A stretch of 64,000 nucleotides of DNA from Spongospora subterranea (Eukaryota; Endomyxa; Phytomyxea; Plasmodiophorida; Plasmodiophoridae). Shown here piece after piece: positions 31,776 through 43,660 of the stretch (positions are counted from its first letter, which is position 1; the number at the start of each line of letters is the position of its first letter). The DNA is taken from contig OUQQ01000031.1 in the NCBI GenBank assembly GCA_900404475.1, positions 1 through 64,000 on the forward strand, given 5' to 3'. The translations under genes were made by a program, and so were the position numbers. The notes beneath the pieces were generated by a model. It worked only from the letters and a program-made list of their open reading frames with translations. It was not told the DNA's origin and made no database searches.

Positions 31776-33236
31776 TCATGGCGATGTGTACAGATTAAGA
31801 TGACGATCCATGCCGACTGAGGCAACGAACGATGCATCGGCTCCGAATACGACGTCGGTGCAGGGCATCGAGCGGTTGTCCCAAGATACAATCGTCGGCC
31901 ACTTCTTGGCCACTTCATACACTTGTAATGTTGAGCCGGCCACCGCTAAATAATGCCCGGACGGGTCAAACCTGACAGCGTTCACAACATCTTGCTTGGG
32001 CAATTCATAAACGGCTTGCAATTTACGCAAATCCCAGATTTTGGTAGTCCCGGTGGTGTCGGCCGCCGCCATATAGAACCCATTCTCACTGAACGACAAG
32101 CTGGTAATGTCGCCGGCATGTCCTTCAAACGATGTGACCGGCGCTTGAGCTTTCAGGTCCCAAATAAAGATGACGTCACCGGCTCCGCCAGCGTACAAAA
32201 CTCCATCAGGATGGAAAACGCCAGCGCTGTACCCGCTCGTGATAGGCGCATGAACGAATTGATGGATTAATTTTCCTTCTTCGAGATCGTAAAACGCCCA
32301 TGACCTATCCCGAGACGCAGAGCCCATATACCGCCTCGACGAGTGCATGTCAACGCTAGTGACGATATCAGAATGATCGGAAAGTGAGTACGCGCTCTGG
32401 AATGATTTCCCAGACGATTCCCACAGTCGAACAGTGCCGTCTTCGCTAGCTGACGCCAGCAATTGGCGTTCACTGTGAAACACCAAGGATGTCACTTTCT
32501 TAGTGTGCCCTTTCAACGTGTCTTTCACTTTTCCGCTGTCGATATCAAAAACAACAACACGAGTATCGACGCCGCCTGTGGCGATCAACTCCTTAACCGT
32601 TTTATGTGCATCTACACATGTAATTCCAGGCTTCGAAGATAAATGTAGGGCGAACGATCGCTCGCCAATATAGGTAGCAAGCTGGTCCACGCTGGCTAGC
32701 CGTTCCGATGGATTCTTAAATGTTGAACGGCGTGTTGACGTGAGAAGTTTGCAGTTTTCGTCTAAATTTGCAACGACGTCTTCAGGGAGAAATGATTCGG
32801 GCTTCTCATCACGATCAATTTCCATTCCAACCTGTGAAGTTGCTTGTGCCAAACCTGATCGCGCTTCATCCCGTTCACTTTTTAGACGTGCGATGACGCG
32901 AACAGCGGCGTCATAACGATATAGAGAGTGGCTCAATTCCTTGCGTGTTGCATGCAGATTCTGACGTAGAGTATAAGTTTCTAACATTAAGGCGTCCCAT
33001 TCGTCTTGAAAGCTGTTCATCAGCGCCGGTAAAGAATTGGCGTTGGGTCTTGGGCGCACGACTGGGTTAACAGAGCGGATTGGAACAATATCGTCCATGG
33101 TCATGGGCTCATGTGATACCGGGTCCTCCGGATTGCGCTCGATGTATTTCGCCAGAAGCTGTCGTTCAAACACATGTCCTGATTTGGTGCTAACGACTGG
33201 GTCGCGGGTGATCTCCCCACTCAAAGCGCACAGCAT
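31776..33236 (-). CDS. PRP19: Pre-mRNA-processing factor 19 (U-box E3 ligase)
   Basis: An intronless 486-aa protein of normal family length. The U-box opens the protein (MLCALSGEITRDPVVSTKSG, then ERQLLAKYI and DPVSHEPMTMDDIVPI). A coiled coil follows around residues 65-135. A C-terminal seven-bladed WD40 propeller ends the protein, with repeats such as LKGHTKKVTSLVFH, LASASEDGTVRLWE, GHAGDITSLSFSENG and TTKIWDLR. PRP19 is the core of the NineTeen complex, which ubiquitylates spliceosomal proteins and stabilises U4/U6.U5 rearrangements. The start at 33236 places MLCALSGE at residue 1, as in other PRP19 proteins; an open extension upstream is probably not used. Confidence 0.96.
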   Translation of the reverse strand: MLCALSGEITRDPVVSTKSGHVFERQLLAKYIERNPEDPVSHEPMTMDDIVPIRSVNPVVRPRPNANSLPALMNSFQDEWDALMLETYTLRQNLHATRKELSHSLYRYDAAVRVIARLKSERDEARSGLAQATSQVGMEIDRDEKPESFLPEDVVANLDENCKLLTSTRRSTFKNPSERLASVDQLATYIGERSFALHLSSKPGITCVDAHKTVKELIATGGVDTRVVVFDIDSGKVKDTLKGHTKKVTSLVFHSERQLLASASEDGTVRLWESSGKSFQSAYSLSDHSDIVTSVDMHSSRRYMGSASRDRSWAFYDLEEGKLIHQFVHAPITSGYSAGVFHPDGVLYAGGAGDVIFIWDLKAQAPVTSFEGHAGDITSLSFSENGFYMAAADTTGTTKIWDLRKLQAVYELPKQDVVNAVRFDPSGHYLAVAGSTLQVYEVAKKWPTIVSWDNRSMPCTDVVFGADASFVASVGMDRHLNLYTSP

Positions 33237-34126
33237 CGATTCGAGACTCGAAAGCACCCAATGAGAATCAATGAGAATCAACAGCAACGGTGATGTCCGC
33301 TATCAAGTCCGTGGTAGTCCACTCCTTTGTCCATGGCGCTACACTACAATGTTGTAGGTATAAACATCTCTACTGTACAGTCACGTAACGTCCATATACG
33401 TTAAGATTTTTCGGCTCTGCGAAAGTGAATTGGACATTGGTTTCAAATGCATCCAAGGTTTTACCAATATCACTGCATATGCAATCCTAGCGTACTTTTG
33501 GGATTTAACACAAAAATTTCTCCAGGTGTTGCAACCTTCCTATTAGATTCATAAAAAAGGCATGGGAATAAACCTGGGATGAAGTCAACACAAGCAGACG
33601 TATTTGGTCATGCTTCGAAAGGTTATGGAGGCGACGATGCTATTGAAAACATGAACAATCGGGGTTACTTCTTTTATGCGATGTCAAAAACGGCAGTTTT
33701 CAGCCAACTGATATAATGTTGGCCAAAATAAAATATGATCATTTACTATCCATTTGGATATAACAGAATCTGCGTGTAAATTGCGGCTGATTTCAGCACA
33801 AGTTTCCCAGATAGAATTTCGATGCTTTAATTGTCGTACTATGTACATGTCGCCTAATCTAGATGACAAAACAAATCCAAACATCATAATCGTCAAAAAT
33901 CAAGCCGGGACACGTCGATCCAGCTGTATCTCCGTTCCTCAAGAAATGTTACCAAGGTGGCGCGATTGGTCGGCCCCCTTGATTCGGTCAGTGTAGAAAT
34001 CATAAGATAAGAGTCATAAGACGGCTAAGGACGCCTCCCAGCCTCGGACTTAATTTATTGCGAGGAAAGCAGCCAGCCTTCATTATTTCAGACGCTGTGC
34101 GGTTTCGTCGAACAATCCAGACACAG
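33237..34126. other. Intergenic stretch, nothing identified
   Basis: Promoter region for PRP19 (minus) and CCDC47 (plus). No other feature is recognised. Confidence 0.4.
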
Positions 34127-35287
34127 ATGGGTTTCTGGGCTTTCTTGTTGCCTATGATATTATCGACCTCTATGGCGTCTTCCGTTGGTGAGCAGCTACG
34201 GTCTCGCTTAATGGAGACGCAATTCCGCTGGCCGGAAACCATGGCGTGTGTCTTGATTGCTGTTTTAATCGTCGTTTATTATCGTGGATCACGCATCAAT
34301 CGACGGATTGCTACCGAATGGTTCAATAACATTAAACCGATCCTTCAAGTTCAGTTCGCTAAGGTGGGCGCATATCAAGGTGTGTTGATGAACATGGGTC
34401 TTTCTTGGTCTTATATGTTGTTGATGATAAAGGTGCTGCCCAAAATCGGGTTCTGATTAAGGATTCTGAGTCCGCATATCGTTTATATTCTTCCGGAAGA
34501 CGTGCTTGCGGGGGTCTGCTTGCTACCCTGCAATTGAAAAAACGTCAAGATCTTGTCAGTATTTTCCTGGATTTATTCGGTATTGTTCGCGACTACGATC
34601 GCTGTACGATTGAAATTCCGTTCGAAACCGAGTCAATGGAACCGTTTGTATTAATGGTCTGCAAACGGCGCGACGAGCGAAAATGGCGGAAAGAATTGAA
34701 AGACGTTTCATCCTTCACAACGAAACCGACAGCATTTCTCGCGTTAAATGGCAAAGGGATCTCAGTCCTGGCGGAAACATCCGAAGTCATTTCTATTTTG
34801 GATAATCGTGTTGTAAAAGGTTTATAATCCTTCTCTACGGTAATAACGATTTAACTTAGTGTTCGTTATAGTAATATCGGAGGCACAAGACTTATTTGTC
34901 TCGATGCTGATCACGGACCAAGCTGCCTTTACGCCATGCTTATCCCCAGCGACCATGCGACTCGAATTTAACCTGCCCCGGAAAATGGAGAATATGCGAC
35001 GTATTCAGCGATTGGTCGAGATGTCAGTCTTCCTCGCCGATCAAATTGCCGTTTTGAAGTTGTCGTCGCAAGTTCGCGCACGTTGCGTTGCGGCTAGAAG
35101 CAAAATCGCTCAAGTTCAATTGAAGTTGACCCATGCTGAACGCCAAGAACAACTTCAAAAGAAGAAATTAGAGGCGCTCGAGCAGGAACGGGCGAGCCTT
35201 AGTGGCGAAGCCTTGCGTAAGTTTGAGGAAAGGCAAGAGCGGATTTCAATGAGGCGACGCGGCCATAAAATGAAAATCATGCGATAA
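34127..35287 (+). CDS. CCDC47-like ER membrane protein (PAT complex)
   Basis: Three exons (34127-34379, 34433-34819, 34872-35287; introns 53 and 52 nt) give 351 aa. A signal peptide (MGFWAFLLPMILSTSMAS) is followed by the FRWPE segment and the single membrane helix (CVLIAVLIVVYYRG). The conserved cytosolic core follows: QFAKVG, YRLYSSGRRACGGLLATLQL, RQDLVSIFL and CTIEIPF. A Lys/Arg/Glu-rich coiled-coil tail (AERQEQLQKKKLEALEQE) ends the protein. CCDC47 with Asterix forms the PAT chaperone at the Sec61 translocon for multipass proteins. It is shorter than animal CCDC47 (about 480 aa) because the acidic lumenal N-terminus is missing. Confidence 0.85.
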
Positions 35288-35546
35288 GAGGGGAAAATAC
35301 TCATTGAAAAATGTTGTAAGTAGCCATTTTATACAGCTTGAGATTATTACGCGAATCCAATCTAAACAATGGGAAATGAAGCTTTTATTCAAGGCGTCAA
35401 GCGGTCTGAATGCACTCGGTACCCGCTGGCTGAAACAGCCAAGCGAATTTTGTAGGGAAATCGTAGAACTCCGTCACGGACTCCGCGGCCTGATGGGGAA
35501 GTTACGACCTGCCCGGTAATCCGGTCAAAGTGAGCAGGCCAAAACC

Positions 35547-36196
35547 ATGAGTTTCCGCGGTGGAGCTGGAGGTCGTGGTGGCGGTTTCCGCGGGGGTCGT
35601 GGTGCCCCACGTGGTGGTGGTCGAGGCGGTTTTAACCGTGTCGATGCTGGTCCTCCTGAGCGCGTCGTAGAAATGGGTATTGTCGCGCATGACTGCGAAG
35701 GCGAAGTCGTCTGTGAATCAACCAACAGCATGATTCCTTACTTCAATGCGCCTATCTATTTGAAGAATAAGCAGCAAATTGGTAAAATCGAGGAAGTTCT
35801 CGGTCCGATCAACAAGGTTCTATTCGCTGTAGCGCTTTCTATGGAACTTAATTCAGTAACCGTTATTTTCTGCAGGTATATTTCACAGTCAAGACATCAG
35901 ATGGTATGAAGGCGTCTTCTTTCAAGCCGAATGATATCATGTACATTGCTCCCGAGAAACTTCTTCCTATGGCTCGGTTTCTCAACGAGGACAAGCCCAA
36001 AGCGAAAGGCGCTGGTGCTGGTCGCGGCCGCGGTGGTGGTGGTAGAGGCCGAGGCGCGCCTCGTGGTCGTGGTGGTCCTTCTCGCGGTCGCGGTGGCCCT
36101 CCTCGCGGAGGTCGTGGCGGATTCTCCAGCCGCGGAGGTGGTGGTCGTGGTGGCTCCAGGGGCGGTTTCCGCGGCAGGGGTCGTGGCGGCTTCTGA
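35547..36196 (+). CDS. GAR1: H/ACA snoRNP protein GAR1
   Basis: Two exons (35547-35828, 35876-36196; 47-nt intron) give 200 aa. The core ([64 protein letters not shown]) is the GAR1 six-stranded barrel. It is flanked on both sides by RGG-type Gly/Arg repeats, as in fungal and animal GAR1. It binds dyskerin in box H/ACA particles that pseudouridylate rRNA and snRNA. Confidence 0.95.
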
Positions 36197-36638
36197 AACT
36201 TTTTGTATCAATTCAATATCGTTTTATAAACCCGTTTTTCCCGCATCTACGTTTCCACACGACATCAACAACTGGGATGAAACGTACATTGTTGTTACTC
36301 TATAAATGAGAGTAGTTCGATGTCGTCCAATTATTGTGCATCACTCATTGGTGTGACTACCTAGATCAGTGGTAAGACCGCTTTGAATCAGTTGGACCGC
36401 TGTGATCTATCAAGCGTCCAGCCAGACCAAGGCCCATTGGGTAACACCGTTTTGCCGAAGGTTTCAATTGAGACGATGTTGTGGCTGTAGATTCTGGTTG
36501 TAGTGTCTGATGCTGTGAGTGACGCGATTATCAGGCGACTCGGTGCATTTGTTGATTTTCATGTTATCACAATCATATGGTTTATAGTACCCGTTTCTAG
36601 AAGGTATAGATTTACTATTTTTGGTGAAGACTATTATC
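36197..36638. other. Intergenic stretch, nothing identified
   Basis: The 442 bp between the convergent ends of GAR1 and the RhoGEF gene. No feature is seen. Confidence 0.35.
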
Positions 36639-38959
36639 TCACACATCATCATCGAGATCGGCGATTGTATGCAGGGGCAATCTTTGTTCATTCTCCTGCG
36701 GAGATGATCCGATAGCAATAGTGAGTAGCAGAATCCATCTGGCCATGGTTTGGTTATCGGTCGCCGCCATCACATAGGTTTTGCTTGGCTTGCTTTGCAC
36801 TGAAGATGACATCCATTCTTTCACCTTCTCATCGGCGTTCGCGCTTGAATGGATTTCAAATACGCTGTTTCCCTTGTTATGCAATGCCTTACTTTCAGCG
36901 CTGCTCTCTCGAATAGTACACCCTTTAAGGTGAATCGTTCCCAGTGCCTTGGAAAACATCGTCGGCCCGGCACTATCCGATTGCGACTTGAAATACAATA
37001 ATTCTTTGACACTTTGCAAACAGACAAAATATCGCATTTTCCATCCCGTTAACACCGCCCCTTTTTTCAACAAATACCCTTCAGCAAAACGGTCTTTGTT
37101 CCCGAATTGTTTGAGGAATGCCATCCAAGAAATACAAGATTCGCTATCTTCGGCGATCAGCATATAGCATCGGTCGGATGTCTGTGGGTAAACTTCGAAC
37201 GCATGCGGGCCCCAGCGGTTATCATCATCGGGAAGGACCACACATCCGTCTAGATCGACGAACCCCAGAGCCTCCGTCGCCTTCTTGGAACTCTGTAACA
37301 GAGGAGGATGAACAAACGACACAGTGTGGGTGTGTCACGAAACTCTCTAACCTCTTCGTCTTTGAAGTAGCGCAACAGTTTGAACTGCGAATCCGCCACG
37401 AAAAATCGCTTCTTCCATGTCTTTATGCCGTCTCCTCGCTTTGAAAGGTATCCTTGCATTGTTGTCTCCTGAACGCCTGACTGCTGAGTCCCACTAAAAC
37501 CTGACGAACCCGTAGGCGCCATGGAGGGCAATTCCATGGAATGTTGAGGCAGTGGCGACTGAGACGTCTCAGGAATTTTCGCTAACGATAGCGACAGTGG
37601 AGGAGCGTCTCGTGGAGACGATTCTGTGGAGTCTATTGACCGAGGAGACAGCGACGTGACACCAGATGATGCCGACGATGGTTGCCGTCTGATTCCTGCT
37701 GTCTGTAATGGTTGGAAAGCTCCAGACGCAATTCCAGCCGACGACGCTGCGTTCAGACTATCCTCATTGCTAACGACGTGTTCCATGTACTGATTCATGA
37801 TAACGATATCGCTCATCTTAGCAGGATTTCTTTTCAAGGTGAACTCTAGCTCTGCCTCGGTGGAACGCTTCTCCAGGTCTGGATTATCGATGAACGATGT
37901 GATATGAAGATTGATTCTGTGCATCCAGTCTTGAGCTTCGTTATCAGACTCTGCGGCAAACATCATATCCCTTGCAGGAGATACAATCCTGAAATTGGGC
38001 GGGCCTTGATCAACTACTTTCAGCAAATGTAAAGGAATGGCGAAGCGCATGCGGGATTGGCCAATTTGACTATCAGATGCGCATAAGAGCATATCGTTGA
38101 ATAACAATACCAGAGAGCGGCGGTCGAGTGTTCCACTGAACATTGATTTACCATCAAGAGCGCCGAACGACTTGCGCAACGTTCCCTGCTTTACTAGAAA
38201 TCGGCCAGGTTTAACCAGTCCAATTCGCATTTGAAACATTTCTTCAAGGCGAACCAGCTCTGCGTGAATCTCGTGATGTTTTATGGTCAGGTTCATATCG
38301 CTTGCTGCATGCTCCATTGCGAGTAAAGCTTCCTGCAAGTGCCCCCTTGTTTCTTCCTTCCGGACATGCCTCAACATCTCCCTGATCAGCAGAATGTATC
38401 TTGGAACCTGGAAACAAAATTGGTTTCTTGAAACCCCTAAATACGCAACATATCTTACACGTTGGACTGGTTGAATTAATAACATCTCGAGTGTAGTGCC
38501 TTCAGCAGTCTCCGTCAGAGTTAACAAATCTTGTAAATTGGTGTTCTTGTGCCTCAGTCGTTGCAAAATGGTGTTTGCTTCAAACTGCCTCCTAGCATAT
38601 TCGCTGTAAGCACTTAACAATGGTGCTAATCGTAGCAATGGTGTATGGATATTGGCTACAAGGTAATCCGAGCCGTGTAGTCTCATCGCCTTGATATCTT
38701 CGTAAAACGCTTTCTGAATTGCGTAGACATTGGTGATATTCAAGAAAATAGATTCGATTTCCTCATTTGTAAGAATAGATCGACGTTTTGAAATTTCGTT
38801 CAGCGTCACCAGGCGCGTTTGGAACGCCCGAATGGTCGTTTTCAATGAATGAATGTACGACTTTTCACTTGAAACGACTTCAAGGGCCGTCTCCTTGCTT
38901 TTGTCAATGATAATGTCGCACCGTGATGGCGTTTGCGACAGCTCCCCTTGCTTAAGCAT
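36639..38959 (-). CDS. Rho guanine-nucleotide exchange factor, DH-PH-PH-PH
   Basis: Three exons (38959-38459, 38407-37352, 37292-36639; introns 51 and 59 nt) give 736 aa. The DH domain spans about residues 20-215 (VVSSEKSYIHSL, then LEMLLIQPVQR joined across intron 1 to VPRYILLIREML). The first PH domain (GRFLVKQGTLRK to AQDWMHRI) follows directly. After a Ser/Pro-rich linker come two more PH domains. One is split by intron 2 (MQGYLSKRGDGIKTWKKRFF to SCISWMAFLKQ). The last is AEGYLLKKGAVLTGWKMRYF to TMARWILLL. It should activate Rho/Rac-type GTPases at phosphoinositide membranes. Confidence 0.9.
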
Positions 38960-39175
38960 CGGAGAAGACCGCCGTCGTCACTCTATAGATATCAAACCAA
39001 AGATCACCCAAGTTGGGTCTGAGCACGCGCCTGCTCTCCCGCTTCTTCATAAATGGCTTCTACCCACAAATTTATTGTCGATACTATACGAGTTCAAGGT
39101 AGATTTCGGTGAATAAGTAATCTGAAATAATCGATTATAGCTACTGCAGTGTATTTGCAAAAAATGAAAACCAAA

Positions 39176-40222
39176 TTATTGCCCGACAAACGGATCTGGG
39201 GCACTTGGAATGAGAAATTCCTCCGATCCCTCAATGTATCTGGTACGTCCAGCGACGATGTATTCAGATGACCCGGTAATCGCGAATTCAGGCGACTTCA
39301 TGATATCTGTCAAAGAAGCTGGGATTTCACTGGATGACCGGCGTCGGATTCCGCTTAGAGAGTATGTCCCGGCTGCAACGACGACGGCAGTGACCGTCGA
39401 CACGATGGCCATTATGCACGCCTGTTGGACGTCAACATCTCCTGTGGATTGGGCATTCAAAGCGATCGTAAAAAACGCCCAGATTAAGCTAAGGCAAAAA
39501 AAAGCATCTAGTGCGATCGACAGTGCAACCCAGCCTAACATTGTCATCAACGCCAGTGAGCACATGGTTAAAATTGAGTCCGTCTTTCCAACGGCGGAAA
39601 GCAGATTGACAAATGTAGCGGTAGTCAACCAACCAGCGTATACAGAGGTAGGAATCGATAAGGTCGTGATATCCTGAACAAAGACGTCAATAGCCGATTC
39701 TGGCATGAAATCAATTCGAAACCGACGAGGACAGACGGTTTAACTGGACGAACCACGTTGAACCGTACCCAGAGGAATGCTAGCGTCAACCATAGACTGA
39801 ACAGCACTCCTGATGCCAACGCCACCTGATTGTTGCACCACACCACAAGCCACAACGAGTTCAAGGCACACGAGATCGGAAATATAATGTCCATTTCTGC
39901 ATTATCAATCAGAATTGAAAATATATAAAAAATTCGAAAAAAAACCTCTAGGTGTAGTTTTGAATAAGGAGCGGCAAACAAAGATCGTCTGAAGCGAATA
40001 GATCAGGGACCAGGCAACTTGAAACCCAATCGGTGCAGGGGTCAGGCGAGTCGCATGCAACTCGCTGATTTCTTGAACGGAATGCGGCGTTAGTGCCGTT
40101 CTCACAGGGATTGCTGCACAGTAGTTCATGGCCAGCTGCATCGCAAACGCCAAAAATGTGAGGACACCAGCTGGCCGCATTGCTCTTGAACGCTGCCGAA
40201 TCTTAGACCAAATTCGGTGCAT
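39176..40222 (-). CDS. TspO/MBR-related multi-pass membrane protein
   Basis: Three exons (40222-39946, 39896-39745, 39673-39176; introns 49 and 71 nt) give 308 aa in phase. The order AGVLTFLAFAMQLAMNY, TPAPIGFQVAWSLIYSLQTI, ISCALNSLWLVVWCNN, SVYAGWLTTATFVNLLS corresponds to the helices of TspO-like proteins (PAGxxFxIW, LNxxWLxxW, YxxWLTxAT). A longer C-terminal tail rich in Ser and Ile follows two extra helices. TspO/translocator proteins bind porphyrins and lipids. The exact role here is unknown. The ATG at 40222 is the first in frame. Confidence 0.6.
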
Positions 40223-40739
40223 TCTGCCACTTGTAGAATTTATCTGCTCAATATCGAAATTCTCTAAAACTGAAACTTGATTGAATCTGGTGAATGGACT
40301 TTTTTCACAATTTGAAGTTGATTCAGAACCAATGCTTTTCGCTGTTGATCGTTTACGCAAGGAATGAAAAATGATTGAACACCAATGATTTTATGTTGAG
40401 GACGTTCTTCTCTTTCCACTTCGAGTCTGTTATCGCACTGTTATCGCCAAACGTTTGTACAGTCTATAGGGCGATCTTCAGTTTGGATCACCATTGGCGA
40501 GCTTGAATCAGGGACCGAAGGCAACGTCCTCACATATAAGGGGCAAGAAGCCGCCCTCTCGCTTTACGCAATGTTAATTTATTGGTTCATCGCCTGGCTC
40601 TTTCTGAATCAATACTGATAAGGCTACTTACTTAAGAAGCACAAACGAGAGATTTCATTGGCATTTAGGATAACCGTATTTATAAAAAACCATCAGCTTT
40701 TCAGATGAGTGCTTAAATAACAAAGCAATAAAAACGGGT
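40223..40739. other. Intergenic stretch, nothing identified
   Basis: An open extension of the TspO-like frame upstream of 40222 has no ATG. Otherwise no feature is recognised. Confidence 0.35.
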
Positions 40740-41243
40740 TTACTCAAAGGAGACGTTGGCGATTAGCGTCTTATTGGCGACATCCCAAAGAATTGCACCG
40801 TGATATGAATGGAAATCAAAGTCATTTGGTAAATGTTGATTGAACGATCCCGATTTCATAAACAGCCCATTTGGCGTCCCATCCAATTCAACTGGAAATA
40901 CGTTGTCGTGAGCCAGCGAGGTTGGGAACGGCGCCCCCGTCAATATAAATATGGCCGCCCGATTCTCGCCTTCCTTCTTGATCTTCTCGAACCTTAGATA
41001 TGTTCTATTGGATTCCATCATGATCAGAACCGTCCCTTGTATTTGTTCGGTGCTCGCGCGATCGGCGAACAGCCTTCCGTTTGCAACACTGTAACCGCCC
41101 CAACTTCCCTCATCGACATAATATTCCGGTTTCGTTGATGGATTTGTCTGTGGTTCATACTTCAATGCCGTGTAAACGACGACGCCAACGACGATGGCGC
41201 TGAAAACCAAACAGCAGATTAAGCTCCGTTTCGAACCACACAT
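40740..41243 (-). CDS. DM13-like extracellular domain protein, membrane-anchored
   Basis: An intronless 167-aa protein. An N-terminal signal anchor (CLVFSAIVVGVVVYTAL) follows a basic MCGSKRS start, indicating type II topology. The extracellular part contains IQGTVLIMMESNRTYLRFEK, AAIFILTGAPFP and a late HSYHGAILWD. This follows the DM13 pattern, with its GTVxI strand, IxxFxx strand and YxxVxIWD strand. DM13 domains are found in DOMON-associated redox proteins. The canonical DM13 cysteine does not appear at the IWC position, which is replaced by LWD. Confidence 0.55.
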   Translation of the reverse strand: MCGSKRSLICCLVFSAIVVGVVVYTALKYEPQTNPSTKPEYYVDEGSWGGYSVANGRLFADRASTEQIQGTVLIMMESNRTYLRFEKIKKEGENRAAIFILTGAPFPTSLAHDNVFPVELDGTPNGLFMKSGSFNQHLPNDFDFHSYHGAILWDVANKTLIANVSFE

Positions 41244-41987
41244 TGATATAGGTGATTATTCACCAAAATAATATGTCAATCGACCGTCAACCCGGAAGGC
41301 CTGCAATGATGTGTGATATTTGTCGATGAGTCAATTGAAGAGAAAACACTCCATGAGTCAACGTATTTCAATGTATTTTTGAAACTGGAGATGTTGCCAA
41401 TTTCTTTTCGATACAGTTTACAGATGCTCATTCTAGGTGTTATCTCCCGTCTTTTACTGAGACATATCCCATTATTACGATTTATGAGGCAAACTCAGGA
41501 GTTGAAAATGATCTCGATCGACCTTGATTCTGACTGAATCGGATACTAATGCATTGCAATGATCTTTTGTGACTAGTACAAACGATGAAAACTTCAATGA
41601 CCCAAGTGATGTTCGTATTTCACAATCTAACTGGCCAAGTTCGCATGAAATACAACAAGGAAATGGGTTATAAATATTCACACTTGTATACAGCCGTCGC
41701 TTCATTGTTGCTGCTCTGAAACCAGACAGGTGGAATTCCGTACTAAGTTCTCAAAGTATAATTGCCTTATCACGGATGGAATAACTCCATTGTGCCATTA
41801 GCAAATGCCGGCCGTGCATCAAAACTTTAGAACACGTCAATCCCGAACCCCTACTTTTGATCGCATCATAACTGTGAGAGCGCCAGCCCCATTGGGCGAT
41901 ACGTCTTTTCGGTCAACTGACTCAGATTTGGCCAATTGCCACGGGGTTGCCGCTTATATCACAAGCCAAAGTTAATCATCGATCATT
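41244..41987. other. Intergenic stretch, nothing identified
   Basis: Only short open stretches on both strands, without resemblance. Confidence 0.35.
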
Positions 41988-42732
41988 ATGTGCCGTTTGA
42001 TTCGTGTCGGCATCGGGTCGACAAATGCGGCGAAGATCGCTGCCGTCGGCCTTGTCGGCTTCTTCGTTTTTGTCAAAAACACAATTGATTCCTTACTTTT
42101 AATGGTATTAGGCGCTGGAACAAATATGGCCAGGTGTCGATTTGCAGCTGATAGAGGCCGATGTCGAAAGCGGCGTTAGCAGTCAGCCGATGTCCATGAT
42201 TGAATCCCAGTTGGGCTCAAAAAACAGGGCGGCCGCTGTGCTCGCACTATTGGCTGACCAAATTGATTTTGCGGTTGGCATAGAGGGCGGCGTCGAAACC
42301 GGTATACACATCGGCTGATCATCTATTGACCATGATGAATAACCATCGGCACCGACCAGGAGCAGATGGCGAAACATGGTACCAATGTGACTGGTGCACA
42401 GTCATGGATCGGTCAGGTTTGGCCTCCTTCCAGTCTGGTCGACGCGACTTCTGCTGAAGTTTCATCACCAATTCAGGAAATATCGGGCTGGCGTCAACAG
42501 CAAGATCACCTGTTTCCAGGTCTGGAATCTTGTCGGAGTTCTACGACGATTGAAGCTTGGTTCCGTTAGGTCTATAATTCAGCGACTATTGGCACACGAA
42601 GAACTGGGTTCAATAGTTGACGAACTGGCAGGTAAAACTGGCACCGGGAGAATCGAAGGCTATATGGGCGTCATCACTAACGGCGGTAGAGTCTCGCCTC
42701 TGCCAACTCTCAAGGGACTAAATTTTTGGTAA
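41988..42732 (+). CDS. Non-canonical purine NTP phosphatase (DUF84/YjjX family)
   Basis: Five small exons (41988-42044, 42112-42301, 42360-42416, 42477-42519, 42570-42732) keep phase and give 169 aa, the family length. Motifs: VGIGSTNAAKIAA at the N-terminus, DVESGVSSQPMSMIES, NRAAAVLA, DFAVGIEGGVET, IGLASTARSP, LGSIVDEL and the late GYMGVITNGG. The family hydrolyses inosine and xanthosine triphosphates and so cleans the nucleotide pool. The exons of 57, 57 and 43 nt are very small. All five phases are required to keep the family pattern continuous. Confidence 0.85.
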
Positions 42733-42895
42733 GGACTTCCAAGAGATTGCTGTTGTTCGCATGCAGTTATGTTTGCGTTTGCACGGTTCGTTAGCGACCC
42801 GATCTACTGGCAATGATTTTAGAATACATTTTTTTAAAAATCCTAATCTAATCTGGCCATTTTATTGTCTGAATGGGTAAAACTGCATAAGGAGA

Positions 42896-43288
42896 TTACC
42901 ATTGCTCTTCGTTATTAGAGTTGTTTGAGAACCGCGATCCACCGTTGTTGTTGCTGAATCGGCCACCACCAGTGCGGTTGCCATATGATGAACCGTTGTT
43001 CATTTGGCCCTGGTTACGAGCGGCACCCTTGACAAATTCTCCCATCGGTCCAGTTACTTTTGTGGCCTTCATGCGTCCATCATCACCTGTTCCAACCTCG
43101 AACTCCACCTGCTCTCCCTCAGCTAATGAACGGAATCCCTCGGCGTGAATACTGGACTGATGTACGAACACGTCATCGCCACCCTCAGTTGGAGTTATGA
43201 ACCCGAATCCTTTCACCACGTTGAAGAACTTGACAACGCCACATTGCTTTGTGGAGATTAGGCGCATGGAGCGGGAGAAGGCGAGCAT
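42896..43288 (-). CDS. Cold-shock domain protein with Gly/Asn-rich tail
   Basis: An intronless 130-aa protein. The cold-shock domain (residues about 15-80) has RNP1 as KGFGFI and RNP2 as VFVHQSSI. The usual KWFN is KFFN here, keeping an aromatic at the RNA-stacking position. The tail is rich in Gly, Asn, Ser and Arg ([20 protein letters not shown]), like an RGG/low-complexity region. Such proteins bind single-stranded RNA as chaperones or translation regulators. The start may be the second Met (MRLISTKQ). Confidence 0.9.
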   Translation of the reverse strand: MLAFSRSMRLISTKQCGVVKFFNVVKGFGFITPTEGGDDVFVHQSSIHAEGFRSLAEGEQVEFEVGTGDDGRMKATKVTGPMGEFVKGAARNQGQMNNGSSYGNRTGGGRFSNNNGGSRFSNNSNNEEQW

Positions 43289-43396
43289 GGTGACGAGAAG
43301 AGCGTGTGGAGAGGAAATACAACGGGATGCGGACTGGAGTTTTGGGTAGGGGCAGACTCCTTCGCCATCCTCCGGACTTCATATTCACTTGCGGCG

Positions 43397-43660
43397 TTAG
43401 CACATGGCGCAACTCACCGGCCCGGCCAGTAATGTCATGCTTGGGGTGAATCCTCCCGTACATTTAACTGCATATAATCCGTTGTACTCCAGCTGTCGCG
43501 CAGTTTCATCGAAGATGTGTGAGTGATGTGTGCGTGAGACATACAGTACCAACGATATTAGTGCCAGTTGTATGTAAAATCCTGTGCCCAAAGGCCAAAT
43601 CCCTTCTCTGACAGCACATTCTGGTAAACTTTTAAAGGTTTGAAGCTCCAACCGTCTCAT
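43397..43660 (-). CDS. Small predicted membrane protein
   Basis: An 87-aa open frame from an ATG with one hydrophobic helix (GTGFYIQLALISLVLYV, about residues 25-41) flanked by charged segments. No family is recognised. It is upstream of and codirectional with the cold-shock gene. Confidence 0.32.
   Translation of the reverse strand: MRRLELQTFKSLPECAVREGIWPLGTGFYIQLALISLVLYVSRTHHSHIFDETARQLEYNGLYAVKCTGGFTPSMTLLAGPVSCAMC

Noticed and set aside
35931..36305. Valine/alanine-rich plus-strand open frame
   Set aside because: It is the shifted frame of the GAR1 Gly/Arg repeats and would read through them as hydrophobic residues.
39210..39677. 155-codon plus-strand open frame
   Set aside because: It is antisense to the last exon of the TspO-like gene, whose helices and splice phases are well supported.
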